Made by a program: the position numbers and the translations under genes
Part shown: one piece after another, positions 1 through 10,328 of the stretch
Layout of the letters: each line of letters opens with the position of its first letter
How positions within the stretch are numbered: position 1 is the stretch's first letter
Assembly (NCBI GenBank): GCA_029204225.1
Contig: CM055092.1
Coordinates: forward strand, 70,931,472 to 70,995,471
From: Diphasiastrum complanatum
Lineage: Eukaryota > Streptophyta > Lycopodiopsida > Lycopodiales > Lycopodiaceae
DNA length: 64,000 bases
Direction: 5' to 3'
The notes under the pieces: model-generated
The model's input: the letters and a program-made list of their open reading frames with translations, nothing else
Told to the model about the DNA's origin: nothing
Databases searched by the model: none

Positions 1-681
1 CAAGCTTTGCTTTGAGTTCTTCTTTTTGCCTTTGCCTTTCTTCTGAAAGTTTTGCTTCTTCTTAGAAGCAAATGCAAGCTCTGGATTATCTTCCCTTTCA
101 GAAAGATTCTTCCTTCTCATCTCCTCCTGTAAAAGAAGACCACATAACTCCCCAAAGGTTGGGAGTTTCTCCCTAGTAGAAAGGGACATCACATAGTCTT
201 GATAGTTGAATGACAAGCTGTTCAAGACTATGGGAACAATACTCCTGTCACTTACTTTCTCTCCAACTGAAGCAAGCTGATCCAATAGGTCCTTGACCTT
301 TGTAATATGATCACCAATTGTTGCACCTGCTTCCATCTTGAGAGTATGTAACCTGTTTTGCAAATACACCAGCTTGGCTGAATCCACTGTTTCAAACATA
401 GACTTCAGAATTGTCCAAGCATCAGCTGCATCCCTTGCATTGCAAATGTGAGGAATAATATTGTCCTTGACAGAAAGATTGATTATCCTATGAGCTTTAT
501 GTCTCCTGTTCATGTAGTCCTTCAATTCAGGATCAGATGTTGGTACAGGTTCTGTACCTGTCATGACCTCCCAGCAATTCTTATCCATCAAGATATTGGC
601 TATCTTGAACTTCCACACTCTGTAGTTTGTGCCATCTAGTTTGCTAGATTCACCCAGCAAACTCTCCCCAAGACTTGCCAT
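1..681 (-). CDS. gag: Ty1/copia Gag (UBN2-type), C-terminus off window
   Basis: This is a Gag capsid polyprotein of a copia retrotransposon, which packages element RNA into cytoplasmic virus-like particles. The frame opens with ATG at 681-679, shortly after the primer site and leader, and stays open for 227 codons to the window edge. The N-terminus (about residues 13-37) has the copia Gag signature LDGTNYRVWK followed by I-L-M-D. The middle has the AWTILKSMFE and LVYLQNRLHTLKM stretches of the UBN2 domain. Around residues 180-205 there is the conserved LPTFGELCGLLLQEE, then a Lys-rich run that precedes the zinc knuckle in relatives. No internal stops are seen. The start is the first ATG after the leader and matches the usual MxxLGESLL-like start. 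Confidence 0.9.
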   Translation of the reverse strand, partial: MASLGESLLGESSKLDGTNYRVWKFKIANILMDKNCWEVMTGTEPVPTSDPELKDYMNRRHKAHRIINLSVKDNIIPHICNARDAADAWTILKSMFETVDSAKLVYLQNRLHTLKMEAGATIGDHITKVKDLLDQLASVGEKVSDRSIVPIVLNSLSFNYQDYVMSLSTREKLPTFGELCGLLLQEEMRRKNLSEREDNPELAFASKKKQNFQKKGKGKKKNSKQSL

Positions 682-1139
682 GCTAAAATCTGTGCTTAAA
701 ACAGAAGCTCAACTTGAAAGAGATCAGAAAAGAACAGCTTCCAGCAACAAGGGTTTAATCCCCAAACTAGGGTATGTAGCCACTTCAAGGCAACCCTTCA
801 GCTCCTGCTTTTGTCTTTGCCACTTGGTGTGGCCTCACTAGCACAAGCACTGGGCTCCACTGGAACAGAAACCAGAAGCCCCTACAGAAAGTGCGCCCTA
901 CTTTTGTGTAAGCTCCTCCAGAAAAACTCTCCAAAACTTAGCCAGATTTAGAAAGTTTTTGGATCATCCCACTCCCCTTGCCAATAGCTCACCAACAGTG
1001 CAAGACTCCACCTGATCTGACACCTGTAGATCAAATGCTCCCTCTTTCAAGATTGAGGTGCTTGTAGAAGATAAGAATCTTCTCAAGAATCTAAGCACTG
1101 AAGTTTCTCTCACTCTCAGACTCACAGGCTAGACAACCT
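682..1139 (-). other. copia 5' leader (untranslated)
   Basis: This segment lies between the primer-binding site and the gag start codon of the copia element. I see no long frame in it. It is the expected untranslated leader, which in this class holds dimerisation and packaging signals, but no specific signal is recognisable by eye. Confidence 0.6.
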
Positions 1140-1151
1140 GCTCTGATACCA
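1140..1151 (-). promoter_or_regulatory. primer-binding site, tRNA-iMet
   Basis: The minus strand reads TGGTATCAGAGC, the classic plant copia primer-binding site complementary to the 3' end of initiator tRNA-Met. It directly abuts the LTR end at 1152, as required for minus-strand priming. Confidence 0.93.
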
Positions 1152-1552
1152 TGAAGAATTACAAGACCTAGCTATGGAGTATCTTAACTCATATGCTAGA
1201 TCAACTATGAAAGCTTGAGAAAACTTGGCTATGGAAATATCACACACAAGGAGAATTGCATGAGCATCTCACAAACTCAAAAGTCTCAAGAAGAAATGAA
1301 TTGCTAGTGAGAGAGAGGAGGGCGTGGGTCCTCCAAATCCCTTGTGAGGCAAGCACCTCCTTTACATGCATGGAAAGTCTAGGTGTCAACCATGGGAGTG
1401 AGCTACTTGGCCAAGTGGGCCACTTGCACTAATTTACATAACTTAACAAAAAGGGGGGGTCATGCATTTAATTAAAACATGCCCCATGAGTTATGTACAA
1501 CTTAACTAATGCTTAGCCAAAAAAGGGGTAAAATAGGCATTACTCTTCAACA
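1152..1552 (-). repeat. copia 5' LTR (401 bp)
   Basis: The minus strand starts TGTTGAAGAG at 1552 and ends TTCTTCA at 1152, giving TG..CA ends with a short terminal inverted repeat (TGTTGAAGA/TCTTCA). It is followed directly by the tRNA-iMet primer site. The 3' LTR lies outside the window, so age cannot be estimated. The flank at 1553-1557 (TCTGG) is the candidate target-site duplication. Confidence 0.85.
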
Positions 1553-1878
1553 TCTGGGCCTCACAAGGATATTAGTTACTTTCGGGTCACATCCAATATG
1601 ACGTGGCATAACTAACAGCTTGATTTATATGAGCAGGATAAGTTGCTAGATAAGTTCCAGGTATTAAGGCAAGTGACCATGGAGTTCATTGTTAGTACTT
1701 AGTAGTTACATTTTATTATTTACATGAAATAGCGGCTTTAATAACTAGTTTTTGATCAAATTTGAATCATTAGAAATATTAAATCCCAATTCTTATTTCT
1801 TAGCTTTGGTTTGTGGTACAACTGATTATTGTAATTTGTGGACAACAATATGTTTGTCAATCCTTGTGTGCAGGACCT

Positions 1879-2172
1879 GTCACTCAAGCAGCGCGTAGGA
1901 GGACGGCAAGAGAGGGTACAGGCTCTCATGCTCACGGCCCTAATGATAAGTCTGAGCCTGAGGCATTCTGTCAGGGTCAAAGTCCTCAGAGGAAAATGTG
2001 GAGGAAGGGTCTAAGGAGAGTGATCATGAGGATGACGTTGAGGATGAGGACGAGGATGAGTGGCATCCTACCTAGGCCTCCGATGAGGATTTTGTCCCTA
2101 ATGTTCAAGAGGAGACTACAGTATTGAGAGCACCTGCTTGGAGGAGGCTCAAAGCTAGAAGAGCTTAGAGTC
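1879..2172 (+). pseudogene. decayed exon with acidic C-terminal tail
   Basis: After a pyrimidine-rich stretch and a CAG acceptor-like site, an open frame runs with a basic segment (QAARRRTARE) and then shifts by one base near 1980 into a strongly acidic Glu/Asp-rich run (about 2000-2065). A TAG interrupts it near 2070 and the frame ends near 2167. The basic-then-acidic layout resembles the end of a nuclear or transposon-encoded protein, but I do not recognise the family. It is probably the decayed last exon of a transposon or host gene. No upstream exon is evident. Confidence 0.35.
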
Positions 2173-2451
2173 TTAGATAGTAGACAATACTGATGAGTCA
2201 TGACATTATACATATTACTATTTACAAATCATCAAACACCACAATGGACACATATGGATTCTAAACTTTAAAGACTGACATCACTGAAATTTGATTATCT
2301 AATATCAATTTTAAGTTTTTAAATTTTGATTTTATGCATTTATGATTGTGATGATTTAAATTTGAGTCTTGAGTCTTGACTCGTGCCAGTTTAACTGTGA
2401 AATGTGCATTGTGATTGTGTGCTCCGCTAAGTTGAAAGTCAAAGTTCTAAT

Positions 2452-2453
<2 letters not shown>

Positions 2454-2513
<60 letters not shown>
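2454..2513 (+). repeat. (GA)n microsatellite, ~60 bp
   Basis: An uninterrupted run of GA dinucleotides. It creates spurious Arg-Glu and Leu-Ser frames that are not genes. Confidence 0.97.
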
Positions 2514-2620
2514 CTAGAGCTGCAAGTACCAAGCATAGTTCCAACTTAGAAAGCTATAACCCTAAACCTTTAACCTGGCTGGTAAGTTGTAACCTAGTTA
2601 TGGATGACTACAATGATCAA

Positions 2621-2652
2621 TCAAGTTTCAAGTTTCAAGTTTCAGGTTTCAA
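2621..2652 (+). repeat. short tandem TCAAGTT repeat
   Basis: A 7-bp unit (TCAAGTT, the last copies drifting to TCAGGTT) is repeated about four times. Confidence 0.7.
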
Positions 2653-2663
2653 CTAAAGTATGA

Positions 2664-3032
2664 GTCCTGACAACTCGTGCTTTTTGCTTAATCGACGTTG
2701 GTCAATGGTGTGATGTGTCTGGAGATCCAAATAGTTCTCCAATCCGGCCGCCATCTGAATTCTGCTGTAATGGAAATATTTGTAAGAACGCCTTTAGTGA
2801 ACTGGAAGAAGGAAGCGATAAAGACTGCCAACCTACTACAAAGGCAGGGTGGGACCAGATTGGAGAACTATGTGAATCTTGAAAAACATGTGGAATTGAA
2901 AGTGCAGAGTGCTTAGAGAAAACTAGAGCTTTGGAACCCTGCAGAAGTTACTATTGGAGTCCTCTGTGCATGCAAACAAAAGAAAACAAAAAAAAGGTTC
3001 AAACCTTTTCCTTATTCAAATCAATTATTTAG
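2664..3032 (+). pseudogene. Cys-rich coding fragment with one in-frame TGA
   Basis: One frame (phase of base 2664) is open for 123 codons except for a TGA at 2880-2882. It contains about eleven cysteines, including QWC, EFCCNGNIC, KDC, ELC, KTCG, AEC and EPC, spaced as in a small disulfide-bonded secreted domain. The TGA falls in the context ES-stop-KTCG, where a Cys codon (TGC or TGT) would differ by one base. No signal peptide or start codon is visible in this frame, so it would be an internal or last exon. I do not recognise the family. It could be a relic of a secreted Cys-rich peptide gene or a chance frame. Confidence 0.35.
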
Positions 3033-3112
3033 TAGAGGGATGATTATTCTAATGATCTCATTATCGTCTCTAGCCAAATTGATGAACATCAATAAATAAA
3101 TAGGCACGAAGC

Positions 3113-3390
3113 ATTACAACTATTGTACATGTACTTGGAAGTTAGAACTAAACGAACAGTTTGTTCAAAGAACCAATAGCACTTCTGAGTTGGGAGAGAA
3201 AAAGGTGCCAAATAACTGTTCTCTAATTACAAGATCCATATACGTAGAAAGTACCACTATTATACATGTACTTACAAGGTAGTACTACGTGAACAGTATG
3301 CTCAAAGAATCGAGAAACCTTTTGAGTCGGGAGGAAAGCTGCCAAAAACTATGCTCTCCTCACAAAGTCACATATGTAGAGATTACAACT
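3113..3390 (+). repeat. diverged tandem duplication, ~138-bp unit
   Basis: Two diverged units share the landmarks ACTATT(G/A)TACATGTACTT, GAACAGT.TG.TCAAAGAA, TTGAGT.GGGAG and CATAT(A/G)(C/T)GTAGA in the same order. The first starts near 3113 and the second near 3252. A third partial unit may start near 3383 (GATTACAACTA). Confidence 0.65.
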
Positions 3391-4108
3391 AGTTTATATG
3401 ATTTAGAGTTTTAAAACAATGAAAAACTTGTGTATGTATTATCTAATATTGCACCTGAATAGATAAAAAAGAGTTCGAAAGCGTGTGTTGTCATACAAAA
3501 CCCGTGTTGTGAAATGAGCATTCCAGAGCACTTAGGGATTCATAAGTTATAACAATTCTGAAACAACTAAATATACAAGATACAATGCAGGATTGAACAA
3601 GGATTGAACAAGGAATAAAAATAAGTGTAAGGCTACAACTGATCTATCTCCCCTAGGGACATATCATGACAACAGAATTAAATTCATACTGCAGCCACTG
3701 CTGAAGCCTCAGCCCTGCTGGCCTCAAGTTGTCAAACAAGAGGTGTCCGCCCTTCCCAAACTAGCAGTAGCATTTCCACTTAATTTTATGGACAATTAAC
3801 TAGCAAATAAAATGTGGCTCAATTCAGAGAACAAGAGCATAACATGTTGACATGGAGCAGGTTTGCATGCAGTCTCAGTTTACAATATTGAGTCAAATTT
3901 GAACAGCACGTCAAAATGAAAAAACAAAATATTTTCTGCAACCAGGTCGTAAACATGACCTTGCAAAGTCAAGTTCTGAAAATAGAACTACAAAAGAAGA
4001 ATAAAGAAGCAGGTAATATATTGCAATAGCAAGGTGAGATAAATAGCACAAGAAAATATGCAGATGAAGCAGCAAAGGTTTCAAAAACACGAGGACGGCT
4101 AAGCTTAC

Positions 4109-4232
4109 AAGGTTTCACAACCTTAGCTTCTACAACACTACCGAACTTCCGAAATGCATCCTCCAACCCTCGGTCGGATGTGCTCCATGACAGACCCCCT
4201 ACAAAAACACAGAACTCCTCGGATGCTGACAT
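4109..4232 (-). CDS. RRM (glycine-rich RNA-binding type) protein, first coding exon
   Basis: This is the N-terminal half of an RNA-recognition motif of the plant glycine-rich RNA-binding (GRP/RBG or RZ-1-like) kind, which binds RNA in nucleus and cytoplasm. From ATG at 4232-4230 there are 41 codons. RNP2 is CVFVGGL at residues 8-14, followed by the helix-1 signature WSTSDRGLEDAF and then FGSVVEAKVV. The frame after residue 41 is nonsense, and a donor-like CTTGTAAGC lies at 4109/4108; AAG|GTTGTG a few bases earlier is an alternative. The RNP1 half (GFGFVTF-like) and the glycine-rich tail are not found between 2700 and 4100, so the next exon is distant or lost. The upstream ATG at 4295 is in frame but probably intronic. 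Confidence 0.6.
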
Positions 4233-4252
4233 TTTAAGCCCTATTGATACAC

Positions 4253-5009
4253 CTGCACAGCTCCTTCCACAATCAGTCAGTCTCACGGCCCACATGCATT
4301 AAAATTATTTTAAAAAACTTCTAAACAACTAGATGCCGCCACATTTTACTGTTCACACCTGAAGTGCGTGCAAAATAGGGCTTTTCTCAGGAATTTAGGT
4401 GCTGCCAGATGAGTCGATTCTTTTTCACAAACATTCGAACCCAAGACCATAAGACAAATATCAACCAGATTAGACTTGTACGATCAACATTCTGGCAAAT
4501 TATGAATCTTGCAGTCCACAAAAAAAATTGTAAGCAAATTATGATCCTTAAAGAGTTTGCAAAGAAGTTGTAAGAGGATATTACATGCTACAAAGACTAA
4601 AAAAGTGCATCCCAGAAAACAAATTTCAGCCATAGAAGTAGAACTTTAGGCTCAGGAAACGAATTCCTAGTGGCCTTTTTCACAACGGCTATTTTAACAT
4701 GCATCTTGGCCTGGTGGCCTGGCCATACTTTTACTACCATTTTACCAGGTGTTAAAGTCATTAAAAAAAATCCATTCCTCATCTCACAAAAAGCGCAATC
4801 AAAACACTCCGAACCATGTAAAAATAGCAAGCTTAAACACGTATTTAATTTATGGTACTCGGCTACTTTGAACAAGCAATTGATTATCTTCACTAACGGC
4901 AGGGCAAGACAACAAAACTTTGCCAAAACGCAAGAACAGCAGAGAAACAACTAATCTAGCATTTCTACTATCAAATTAAGAAGAAGAAAGAAAGGCGTTT
5001 GCATAGTAC
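4253..5009 (-). other. 5'-UTR intron of the RRM gene
   Basis: On the minus strand a CAG|GTACTATG donor at 5010/5009 and a TGTGCAG acceptor ending at 4253 bracket 757 bp, placing the acceptor 20 bases before the start codon. A leader intron is common in plant RNA-binding protein genes. The assignment is inferred from splice-site consensus and position only. Confidence 0.4.
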
Positions 5010-5125
5010 CTGAAGAACAAAAGGATGGGATTGAGCAAAACTCCTCGCTATGCAAGATCGTAGCGGCGCCTCCAAAAAAAAACCGAGTGAAAGAAAGAGA
5101 CAGAGAAAGATTTATTGACAATACG

Positions 5126-5163
5126 TTAGGGTTGGAGTAGAAGTGAAAGAATAGGTTAGGGTT
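5126..5163 (-). promoter_or_regulatory. two telo-boxes upstream of the RRM gene
   Basis: The minus strand carries AACCCTAA at 5163-5156 and again at 5133-5126, in a CT-rich probable leader or core-promoter region. The telo-box (AAACCCTAA core) is an established element of plant genes for translation and RNA metabolism, which fits an RNA-binding protein gene. Confidence 0.5.
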
Positions 5164-5243
5164 AGTGTAAAAGTAAAAGCTCATGACACGTGGTTTTTTT
5201 TTGGGATCATCTTATTCTGCCGGGCTGCTGTGCTGTACTATTT

Positions 5244-5320
5244 GTAGCCCTGAGGGTGGCTACTTCTACATATTGTAGCTCACTATTGGATGGTGAATAT
5301 GTAGCCACGAGGGTGGCTAC
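5244..5320. repeat. two copies of a GTAGCC..GGCTAC hairpin
   Basis: Bases 5244-5263 and 5301-5320 are near-identical 20-mers, each with 6-bp arms GTAGCC and GGCTAC around an 8-base loop. They lie 57 bp apart, head to tail. Confidence 0.6.
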
Positions 5321-5571
5321 ATATGAGGGTGGTCACATGTTGTGGGTGGTTTTACAAGCCTTTGCTATGGCTCAAAATCGGGATGCTCTTGGCAAAACAT
5401 GGGTTGCCACATTCTGGTTTTTCCCAATCAAAACTGCTACAAATGAGTGGCGGCCCCCCCTTGATTTTAGATGGCTCTTGAAAGTGAACAATGTAATGTT
5501 TGGGTTTGAGTGTGCGTTGGCTTGACCTTGAAAAATGGCTCTACCCAACTCACAACAATTGTGAAGGACGC

Positions 5572-5735
5572 AATAGGGATGTCATGGCATGGTAGAGAAA
5601 TGGTGCTTGCAACTTTTACCACTCTTAGATGTTTGTGCACCGTCACAAACAAGGACATGATAGGAATGTAGCATGGTGCAGAGATGGTGCTTTAGCATTC
5701 GCCACGCTTGGATGTTTGTGTACTATGACAAACAT
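5572..5735 (+). repeat. diverged tandem duplication, ~85-bp unit
   Basis: Two units share ATAGG(G/A)ATGT, GCATGGT.(G/C)AGA.ATGGTGCTT, CAC.CTT.GATGTTTGTG and TGACAAACA in order (about 5572-5656 and 5660-5735). They are not coding. Confidence 0.7.
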
Positions 5736-6819
5736 TCGCAGTGCAAAATATGAGGCTTCAGATTTTTTGCCTTTTGCAACATTGGTCCATTGACTTGTTT
5801 GTGTTGTGTTTTTAACTTTGTCACGATAGCGATAAGGTATGGTGATGATTTGCTAAGCCATGAGGTGTCATTCCTAGTTGAGCATTATAATGAGTTTAGT
5901 TTCTATTTGTTAAGTCTTCTAAAAATGCAATCACTAGTTTTTGGCCTTGCCCTGCCTTGCAAAGGCAATACTATGTGGTGAGGTTGGTCAATGGAGTTTG
6001 AAAAATAGTCAAAGTTAAAGGCTAAAAGATTGCAATGGTCTTTACGTGTAAGGTTTGCACCTTTGTGAGACGCTTCGAACCTTTGTGAGATGCCTCAAAT
6101 AGGATGCATGCATGGAATTGATGGACAACGAAGTCCTGAAAAAGCACAATTGTCCTATAATGTTTGTGAAAATTGTCAACATTTTCTAGCTAGTTTGAGG
6201 CCTAAATTGGCAATTTTTGTACATAGTTTTGGATTTAACCTTTCACATGTGTGAAAGAGGCCTGGATACTTTTATTTTAGTATATATTTCATATTGAAGA
6301 AGTCTCAAGCTTCATGATCTTCGAAATGACACCAAAATCATGTTATTTGGACATATAGGCCAAAATTGGCTATTTTAGGCTACTGGTGCACTAAAATTGG
6401 GTCCTAAGTTATAGAGAGAGGAAAGAGAGTCATCTATCTCACCTATATTAGGCTGAAATTCATTGAGAACAAGTTGGAGAAACTTATTGTATTGTTGAGA
6501 GAGATCAATAGATCATTGTCACAGTTTCTTCCTCCATTAAGAGCATTGCTTTGTGTGTTGTCTTCAAGCTTTTGTGTATGATTTTAAGAGGTTTCCAAAA
6601 GTGGTAACTTGTTGTTGAGAGCCCTGTTTGATGTTATTTTTGGCTGCCATCAGTACCTTTTATTAGTTTCTTTTGTCTCTTGAATGCTTTGTCAAGTTCA
6701 TGTGTATCAAAGGTAGCATTAGGATGCTTTGCCATTTCTAGCTTTTGTAGATTGTTGTGCAAAGATCTTAGCCAAGTATTTTGGGAGTTTGGATCCATTC
6801 AAGATCTACTTTTTTCACA

Positions 6820-6831
6820 TGGTATCAGAGC
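6820..6831 (+). promoter_or_regulatory. primer-binding site, tRNA-iMet
   Basis: TGGTATCAGAGC follows the left 158-bp repeat directly. It is the same primer-site sequence as in the copia element at 1140-1151. Confidence 0.85.
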
Positions 6832-7110
6832 TAGTTGGCTATTATTTTTAGTAAGGTTTCCATTTATGGTGATATTTGGATGTTTGATCAAGTTGTGTGC
6901 ATTGCATTGTTGATCAAATCTTACTAACCTTTGTTTGTTGAGTTGAACTTGTGGATCAAAAGCATATTTCAGGTCTATTGAAGATCAAAGGCTGAGAAGA
7001 AGCTATTTTGGATCAGATCATAACACCTAATCATTTGTTGATTGTGAGGCTTGTGCATATTCAATACTAACAATGTTCTGTTCAACCTATTGTTGACAAT
7101 CTCCACTTCT

Positions 7111-7170
7111 GTGGATGAACACTCTCCTTTGTGGATGAACACTCTCCTTTGTGGATGAACACTCTCCTTA
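7111..7170 (+). repeat. 20-bp tandem repeat, three copies
   Basis: GTGGATGAACACTCTCCTTT is repeated three times end to end (the last copy ends TTA), inside the short-LTR element. Confidence 0.92.
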
Positions 7171-8768
7171 AGTGGATGACAAATACTCTTTGAGTGATTT
7201 TGTATTTCTCCAAAAGGCTACGCAAAGCTCCCACTTGGATGAAAGATCTCCTTTTGGGTAAACAGATTGTGAACAATCTTTTGCATAAATTTTGGTGTAC
7301 TTTGTTGAGCATGTAAGTACCTCTCCTTATGTAATTTGATTGGAGAATTTGCTGGAAGGTTTTAACCATTATGCAAATGTGTTTTCAGGTTCTTAACAGG
7401 TTGAGGAACATTCTAATGTGAAGTGATCTTAGATCTACATCTAAACACCGAGATTTGACAAGCTAGTGAAGCTAGTCTTGTGATTCACTAAGTGTGCTCT
7501 TTCATTCACCTCTAAAGCTTGTATTTATCACTTGTTGGAGTTTATAAACTTCTAGAAGTGTATTTACATGTGGTTTTACAGGTTGAATCAATATCTTAGT
7601 GTGTTGATCAAGTTTGTTCAATTCTAGGTATTCTTGGCAGCCTAGTCTTGTGTATTTTCTAAGAATGCAAGTAACTCTTCACACCATAACTTGATTTGTT
7701 CACTTTCTGGAAAGTTTGAGAGCTTAAGCAAGAGTGTGTTCAGGTTGGTTTGAGTTTGTAATCCATTCTTAGTGTGTGCAAAGTGTTGCGTGTGTTTCAA
7801 TCTTGCTTTCTATGCTTGGAAACCAGCCAGGTTCAGGATAGAAGTGTTTTAGGGTCCTAGATCTTTTGAGATCTCCTTATCCATCATTAGTTTCTTTTGT
7901 CTCGTGAATGCTTTGTCAAGTTCATGTGTATCAAAGGTAGCATTAGGATGCTTTGCCATTTCTAGATTTTGTAGCTTGTTGTGCAAAGATCTTAGCCAAG
8001 TATTTTGGGAGTTTGGATCCATTCAAGATCCACTTTTTTCACAATGTTTGCATGAGACAACTTTTGCCAAAAAGCATGTAGCTTGCATGTGAATTAGAAA
8101 TATGTGCAGGAGTTGCATAGGAATGAATGCATGCAACGCCTCATGAAAAGCACAATTGTTCTCATAACTTTCACGTCTTCCTACCAGACTCGTGCCTAGT
8201 ATCTGAATTACTCTTTTTTTTTGTTAAATTAATGATAATAATTCATGTGTGCTAAAGAAAGTTGAGATCGTAGTAGACTGGTAGTTTCTATGTTGAGGCC
8301 CCTGCAAAGCTAGCATCTTCCAATTTCGATTCTCTCCTTGTTACTCTCAAGCGTACTTATTTCAAGTCGTATACGGTTGCTGATATATATCCCATACAAT
8401 TGATGACATATATCCCATCAGGTTTTCTTTTCACTCGATCGTTTAGCCTTTAAGGTCTATAATATTAATGTTTGCTTGGGTGGATACCAGCTCCTCCTTG
8501 AATGGATGTGGAGTGACAACGGTTGCTTTTGATCATTGATTGTTGCACAACTTATTACTTTTGCGATGAAGATCCATGTTGAGGACATATCGTATATTTA
8601 TGCATGCATGTGCATGTATCTTATCAATGATCACCCACACAAATTTTCACGTTGTTTTTGGTGATCCATAATTCAATCATTTGGCTTAAGCCCCTGGCAG
8701 TTTGTTGTGATGGGATTTCACAAGTCTGCATAAGTTTCATCATAAAAACGTCAACGGCCTTTCATCGT

Positions 8769-8922
<154 letters not shown>

Positions 8923-9428
8923 GGATGCTCCTTTGTTCAGTTTCACCTACTGCATTAACAAAAAAGTGGACAAATACTGATGTACCGCTCCTCCAAACTT
9001 ACAAAGGTTTTTTTATATTATACCCTTGCATATGATAAAGCTCCTTTCTTAACTAAGAGGGTTTCCCACAAAAATTTGAAATGGTTTGGTTTGTTTAAAA
9101 TAAATTGGAGAGAAATGGAATTTCCAACTCCCACTCACTCCTTCCAGGTTACTACCTCACTGAACACTATAAGTGCACACTCTCTTCAACCCTTTTGCTC
9201 TACAACACCGGTAAAGAAGTTTTGCTGCTCTGTCACTCACTGGAAATGCGCCCTGCCTACCTACAGATCAACGATTTGATAAGTTACGGTATGTATCTTC
9301 TTCTCTTTTACACTTCTCTCATAATTGTTCTACTCCTGCTAAGGATACTATGATTATCTTCTGCTTCTCGATGCTATTCATCACTCCAAGTTGCAAAGAG
9401 GATGTGATAGGTTAAGAATACATTGAAG

Positions 9429-9873
9429 TCCAGTGATGGACAATAATGATACTTGTTGATGATTGAAACCATCCATTATGCCTCAATAGGCAGCGATGGA
9501 TAGTTTCGTTTATGTGATAATCCTTTGAGATTGCAGGTGATAACAATGATATAGTAACACTTTGCTCACACTTTTTGAGTATAGGTCTGTCCAACGATGG
9601 ACAGATCGCTGCCTATTGCATAATTTATGGTTGATAATGTATATGCTTGTGTTCTATCCAGCGATGGATATATGCATGATTGGTCTTACACATACTCATC
9701 GTTAGACACATACTTACCTTGTTGTCCCAGCGATGGATAGGAGGGCCATCTACTTTTCATGTACTTACACTCTAAGATTATCCGTAACTTCTGTCCAGTG
9801 ATGGACCATAAACTTATGCTATCTTTTCACATACTTTTTCACATCAACATCCTCCTGCAACCAGCGATGGACA
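9429..9873 (+). repeat. CAGCGATGGA motif at ~67-bp intervals
   Basis: The word (T)CCAGCGATGGA(C/T)A or a one-base variant starts near 9429, 9489, 9589, 9657, 9726, 9793 and 9859, so most spacings are 60-70 bp and one is 100. A degenerate partial copy lies near 9698. Segments between them share TTACACATACT-like text, suggesting an old ~67-bp minisatellite with one constrained word. The word is itself nearly palindromic (TCCA..TGGA). There is no coding potential. Confidence 0.65.
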
Positions 9874-10167
9874 CTTTTAAGTTTATTTCTGACAAGTGTG
9901 CTCTCTTTAATAATGTGTATAGATCTTTTTGATCTCACAATACAAAGCTAATTATATCTCATTTTGTAGCCTCATTACATTGCTCCGGCCTCGTCAAAAT
10001 ATTGCTTTGTTCATTCTTAAACCCACTACACGTTTTTTGCAAGGTATGTAACCAACTAGTTCTCTACAATGCAAGCTAACTAGCATAGGCGGAAGATGTC
10101 TTGTAAGTGCTTTCTATGTAACTCTCCATAGCAATGTACATGCTCACTCCATGGTTTCTTGGCTCCA

Positions 10168-10304
<137 letters not shown>

Positions 10305-10328
10305 GGCATACAAAAAAGGCACACAAAA

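Larger units (their letters stand above)
1..1552 (-). mobile_element. Ty1/copia retrotransposon, 5' part, cut by window edge
   Basis: On the minus strand the order is 5' LTR (1552-1152), primer-binding site (1151-1140), untranslated leader (1139-682) and an open gag frame (681-1). All parts expected at the 5' end of a copia element are present and in order, and gag has no stop or frameshift. The protease, integrase, RT and 3' LTR would lie left of base 1. The intact gag and clean LTR ends suggest a fairly young copy. Only the outer left half is missing, so completeness and activity cannot be judged here. Confidence 0.9.
6662..8043 (+). mobile_element. short-LTR non-coding retroelement (TRIM/LARD-like)
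   Basis: A 158-bp direct repeat occurs at 6662-6819 and 7886-8043 with only four mismatches. The left copy is followed immediately by TGGTATCAGAGC (6820-6831), a tRNA-iMet primer site, and both copies end TTTTTTCACA. This LTR/primer-site arrangement defines a retroelement, and its 1,066-bp interior has no frame longer than about 95 codons and no retroelement domain. The LTRs lack a clear TG start and no matching target duplication is visible, so the left boundary may be eroded. The polypurine tract is not obvious. Proteins would have to be supplied in trans. Confidence 0.7.

Noticed and set aside
2558-2570. Interstitial telomere repeat (AACCCTAAACC)
   Set aside because: A single partial unit. 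Too short to call a telomeric repeat, and no gene is close enough to call it a telo-box.
9105-9353. Open frame with a hydrophobic C-terminus (LLLFYTSLIIVLLLL)
   Set aside because: Short, without homology or flanking gene signals, and next to the 67-bp repeat region. Likely chance.
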